Source: Agapetus fuscipes
Lineage: Eukaryota; Arthropoda; Insecta; Trichoptera; Glossosomatidae
Direction of reading: 5' to 3'
Assembly (NCBI GenBank): GCA_951799405.1
Contig: OX637352.1
Span: forward strand, 14,270,820-14,334,819
Length of the DNA stretch: 64,000 bases
A model generated the notes under the pieces. It was not told the DNA's origin, did not search any database, and saw nothing but the letters and a program-made list of their open reading frames with translations. Of this stretch, positions 63,251 to 64,000 are shown piece by piece; the first letter of the stretch is position 1, and every line of letters starts with the position of its first letter. A program made the translations under genes and the position numbers.

Positions 63251-63344
63251 TAAGTCTATTGTATGCATTGAGGATGCAAAAATAGGTCTACATCATTGAG
63301 GTGCGCATGAAAATTGGCATAGAAAAAATTGTGTTTTTTTTCAA

Positions 63345-63472
63345 AATTTGGGTTTTTATATTGTAGGTCCACATGCGGCATGTGTTAGCGCGAAATTATA
63401 CATGTCTGCTTGTGGGAATGCATTTAATATAAATCTTAAATGATATAATATCTTTGCAGCTTAGATTAGATT
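63345..63472 (+). repeat. SINE-like repeat, 3' half
   Basis: gggtttttatattgtaggtc to gcagcttagattagatta. It is inserted in a repeat otherwise seen intact at 27460-27575 (ttggcatagaaaaa ... aatacttt). Confidence 0.7.
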
Positions 63473-63524
63473 AGTGTCGTCACCGGGCCGGGTTTCTAGG
63501 GAAAAGACCAAACAAATACTTTCG

Positions 63525-63751
63525 GTGCTATTCTTAGACATTTTAGTCGTCTGTTGAGCCCACGCTCTGACAAACTAATGATGCATTTGTATGAAGACCT
63601 GTCAATCCAAGATGGCTGCAAGTAAACAGCTGATTTATCTTCATACAAGTATTACCAAAATATTTAAAAAAAAAAAGACATCCAGCCCAAGCATCATTTG
63701 TTTTTTCAAAGCGTGGGCTCAACGGACGACTAAAATGACTAAGAATAGCAC
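63525..63751. mobile_element. MITE with about 60-bp TIRs
   Basis: gtgctattcttagacatttt ... gttgagcccacgct and its inverted copy ending ctaagaatagcac at 63751. Non-coding; a related half-copy is at 20680-20836. Confidence 0.75.
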
Positions 63752-63802
63752 TATTTGTCATTGGTTTCTAAGGACGCAGTGCCGTACAATAGGGATGGAT
63801 AA

Positions 63803-64000
63803 ATGAAAAAAACTATCGATATTGTAAAACATATTATTACAAACAGATCGGGAGGGGTAGAAACGCGTTTAAAAAAACTGCTGGCGGAGTATGTACATCT
63901 TCAAAAACTTTCGTCTCAAAAATTCCGTAGACGGGAGGACGGGAACAGGACCATTTATAGATTGAGGGAGGCAAAAAGGCATTGCAAGATAAATATCGTT
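63803..64000 (+). CDS. Unknown ORF running off the window
   Basis: Open from ATG 63803 to the window end (66 codons, no stop): MKKTIDIVKHIITNRSGG, then basic residues EDGNRTIYRLREAKRHC. The start lies in tagggatgga...atcgatat, which resembles the 33777 hAT end, so it may belong to an hAT-related element. No family recognised. Confidence 0.3.
   Translation, partial: MKKTIDIVKHIITNRSGGVETRLKKLLAEYVHLQKLSSQKFRRREDGNRTIYRLREAKRHCKINIV

Overview
The window reads as nuclear DNA of an insect, most probably a moth or butterfly. It is AT-rich, genes are split by GT-AG introns, stretches rich in taggtacctac-type words recur, and most of the sequence is transposable elements (TEs) inserted into each other. 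There are no operons, bacterial signals or CRISPR arrays. Host genes are few: two related C2H2 zinc-finger genes (exons at 23574-23319 and 9677-8779 on the minus strand; 52403-54535 on the plus strand) and a 5'-truncated mitochondrial glutamate-carrier sequence (16436-15626, minus) inside the first zinc-finger gene's intron.

Layout. 1-1445: a LINE 3' fragment and a SINE-like repeat split by another insertion. 1444-6772: a TIR transposon encoding a DUF7869-type protein, broken by a piggyBac element (1950-5431, TTAA target duplication), which is itself broken by a 981-bp insertion that carries a SINE-like copy. 6777-7375: LINE fragment. 7527-8714: a 62-bp satellite array just past the stop of zinc-finger gene 1. 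8779-23574: zinc-finger gene 1, whose 13.6-kb intron holds MITEs, SINE-like repeats, hairpins, hAT and LINE fragments and the carrier sequence. 23907-28355: a 4.45-kb TIR transposon with remains of a YqaJ/SWIM-associated gene. 31010-33425: a large inverted duplication. 33777-35240: a hAT MITE with another hAT MITE inside it, then a foldback element. 36414-38025 and 46814-48468: two copies of a non-autonomous TIR element with 4-bp target duplications. 38355-45501: a complete Ty3/Gypsy element with LTRs that look identical. 48702-50282: a TIR element carrying a small two-exon piggyBac-derived gene. 52403-55625: zinc-finger gene 2 and its decayed 3' end. 56606-57783: a deleted piggyBac. 57798-62260: a second Gypsy element with identical LTRs but no RNase H. 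62860-64000: LINE fragment, SINE-like piece, MITE and an ORF running off the window.

The most unusual item is the first Gypsy element. Its Pol does not stop after the integrase. It continues into a domain that aligns without gaps over two key segments to the TARG1/OARD1-type macrodomain (ADP-ribose binding), followed by a CCCH zinc finger that ends just before the 3' LTR. Its Gag starts with a SAP domain. Both residues used by TARG1 for hydrolysis are replaced, so an ADP-ribose reader role is more likely than catalysis.

Many element boundaries are supported by target-site duplications visible in the window, and some by empty-site paralogues. Superfamily names for non-coding elements are inferences from TIR and duplication length.
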